Assembly (NCBI GenBank): GCA_026461645.1
Contig: JAPJMP010000169.1
Span: 1 to 11,716, forward strand
Reading direction: 5' to 3'
DNA length: 11,716 nucleotides
From: Burkholderiales bacterium
GTDB taxonomy: Bacteria > Pseudomonadota > Gammaproteobacteria > Burkholderiales > UBA11063
The notes under the pieces are model-generated. The model searched no databases. It was not told the DNA's origin and was given only the letters and a program-made list of their open reading frames with translations. Position numbers and translations under genes: made by a program. Shown here one piece after another: positions 11,379 to 11,716 of the stretch (within the stretch, counting starts at the first letter, position 1; every line of letters begins with the position of its first letter).

Positions 11379-11576
11379 TTATGCGTATGGTAGCATCGCT
11401 TTGATGCTAGAAACATTACTTGGATCAACCATTACAGTACCACGTAATTGTCTTTTATTTTTAGTTGTTTTTTTAGTAAGAATATGGCGTTTAAAAGCTT
11501 GTGGGCGTTTAATTTTACCATTTCCTAGCACCTTGAAGCGCTTTTTAGCACTTGATTTTGTTTTCATTTTAGGCAT
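11379..11576 (-). CDS. rpmI: 50S ribosomal protein L35
   Basis: This encodes 65 aa, the same length as E. coli L35, a small basic protein of the large subunit. The family pattern is clear: [15 protein letters not shown] at the N-terminus, [16 protein letters not shown] (30-45) and the highly conserved C-terminus MLPYA. The ATG (11576-11574) is preceded by AAGGTG (11587-11582) at 5 nt. It is the first gene of the visible transcript. infC normally lies directly upstream of rpmI and would be beyond the right edge, but a good promoter between them here suggests that rpmI-rplT can be transcribed separately. Confidence 0.97.
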   Translation of the reverse strand: MPKMKTKSSAKKRFKVLGNGKIKRPQAFKRHILTKKTTKNKRQLRGTVMVDPSNVSSIKAMLPYA

Positions 11577-11581
11577 ACGAA

Positions 11582-11660
11582 CACCTTATTTATTATAATT
11601 TTTATATAAAATAGCAGGTGGGATTAAACCACTTATGGAACCTAACTATTCACCTAATAA
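11582..11660 (-). promoter_or_regulatory. rpmI 5' leader with alternative pairings, candidate L20 autoregulatory element
   Basis: The leader segment CCCACCT (11622-11616) can pair with three different partners: AGGTG upstream (11655-11651), GTGG in a tight hairpin (11632-11629), or the AAGGTG Shine-Dalgarno of rpmI (11587-11582). These choices are mutually exclusive, so the ribosome-binding site could be open or masked. Known L20 control of rpmI in E. coli uses RNA structure that sequesters this same site. Assigning this leader to L20 is inference, and the pairings are only 4-5 bp. Confidence 0.35.
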
Positions 11661-11667
11661 GGGAAGA

Positions 11668-11697
11668 ATTATAGCATAATAAAGAATAAAATAGCAA
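11668..11697 (-). promoter_or_regulatory. Promoter of rpmI-rplT
   Basis: On the minus strand TTGCTA (11697-11692) and a perfect TATAAT (11673-11668) are separated by 18 bp, and TGC directly precedes the -10 hexamer (an extended -10 element). Transcription would start near 11661, giving a leader of about 85 nt before rpmI. A second -35-like TTGTCA (11714-11709) with a poor -10 (TTTTAT, 11691-11686) may be a weaker tandem promoter. Confidence 0.6.
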
Positions 11698-11716
11698 GAA
11701 TAATTTATTGACAACC

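Noticed and set aside
11335..11598. An 87-codon plus-strand ORF opposite rpmI and the start of rplT
   Set aside because: rpmI and rplT are certain, with good ribosome-binding sites. The opposite reading is an artefact of their basic codon use.

Overview
The window is AT-rich, gene-dense chromosomal DNA from a proteobacterium. The order rpmI-rplT-pheS-pheT-ihfA is the classic gamma/betaproteobacterial arrangement, and IHF-alpha itself is a proteobacterial protein. SecA, Tgt, PheS/PheT, L20 and L35 are all close to their E. coli counterparts in length and motifs. The low GC content, a free-standing acyl-CoA-binding protein and an enlarged SecA suggest a low-GC gamma- or betaproteobacterial lineage. 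I cannot name the genus from sequence alone.

Layout. Positions 1-960 and the rightward gene at 964-2055 form an accessory-looking segment. It holds (i) the last codons of an ORF entering from the left, (ii) two copies of a 22-bp direct repeat built on GGTGGTCA that look like an insertion-sequence end, (iii) a leftward gene for a secreted GloVer-type repeat protein that seems to be cut off where that end begins, and (iv) a divergent gene for a secreted phospholipase D-superfamily protein with two HKD motifs. From 2061 to the right edge everything is on the minus strand and housekeeping. In transcription order: rpmI (L35), rplT (L20), an intrinsic terminator, pheS, pheT, ihfA, an acyl-CoA-binding protein gene, an alpha/beta-hydrolase gene, secA and tgt. 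Gaps from pheS to tgt are 20 bp or less, and several junctions overlap (pheS/pheT by 1 bp, hydrolase/secA by 8 bp), so pheS-tgt reads as one long operon.

How the genes work together. The right half is translation (two 50S proteins, phenylalanyl-tRNA synthetase) plus a nucleoid/DNA-bending protein. The left half of the operon adds acyl-CoA binding and a hydrolase (possibly lipid-related), the preprotein translocase motor SecA, and the queuosine-inserting tRNA-guanine transglycosylase. No single pathway links these, so shared growth-related expression is the likeliest reason for grouping.

Regulatory structure includes a good promoter and a roughly 85-nt leader before rpmI with mutually exclusive pairings that could cover its ribosome-binding site. 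There is a terminator after rplT. A strong rightward terminator for the phospholipase D gene lies inside the 3' end of the convergent tgt gene. I found no CRISPR array, tRNA gene or recognisable defence system. The most interesting items are the likely IS-truncated gene, the roughly 69-residue SecA insertion, the rpmI leader and the interlocked transcript ends at 1976-2128.
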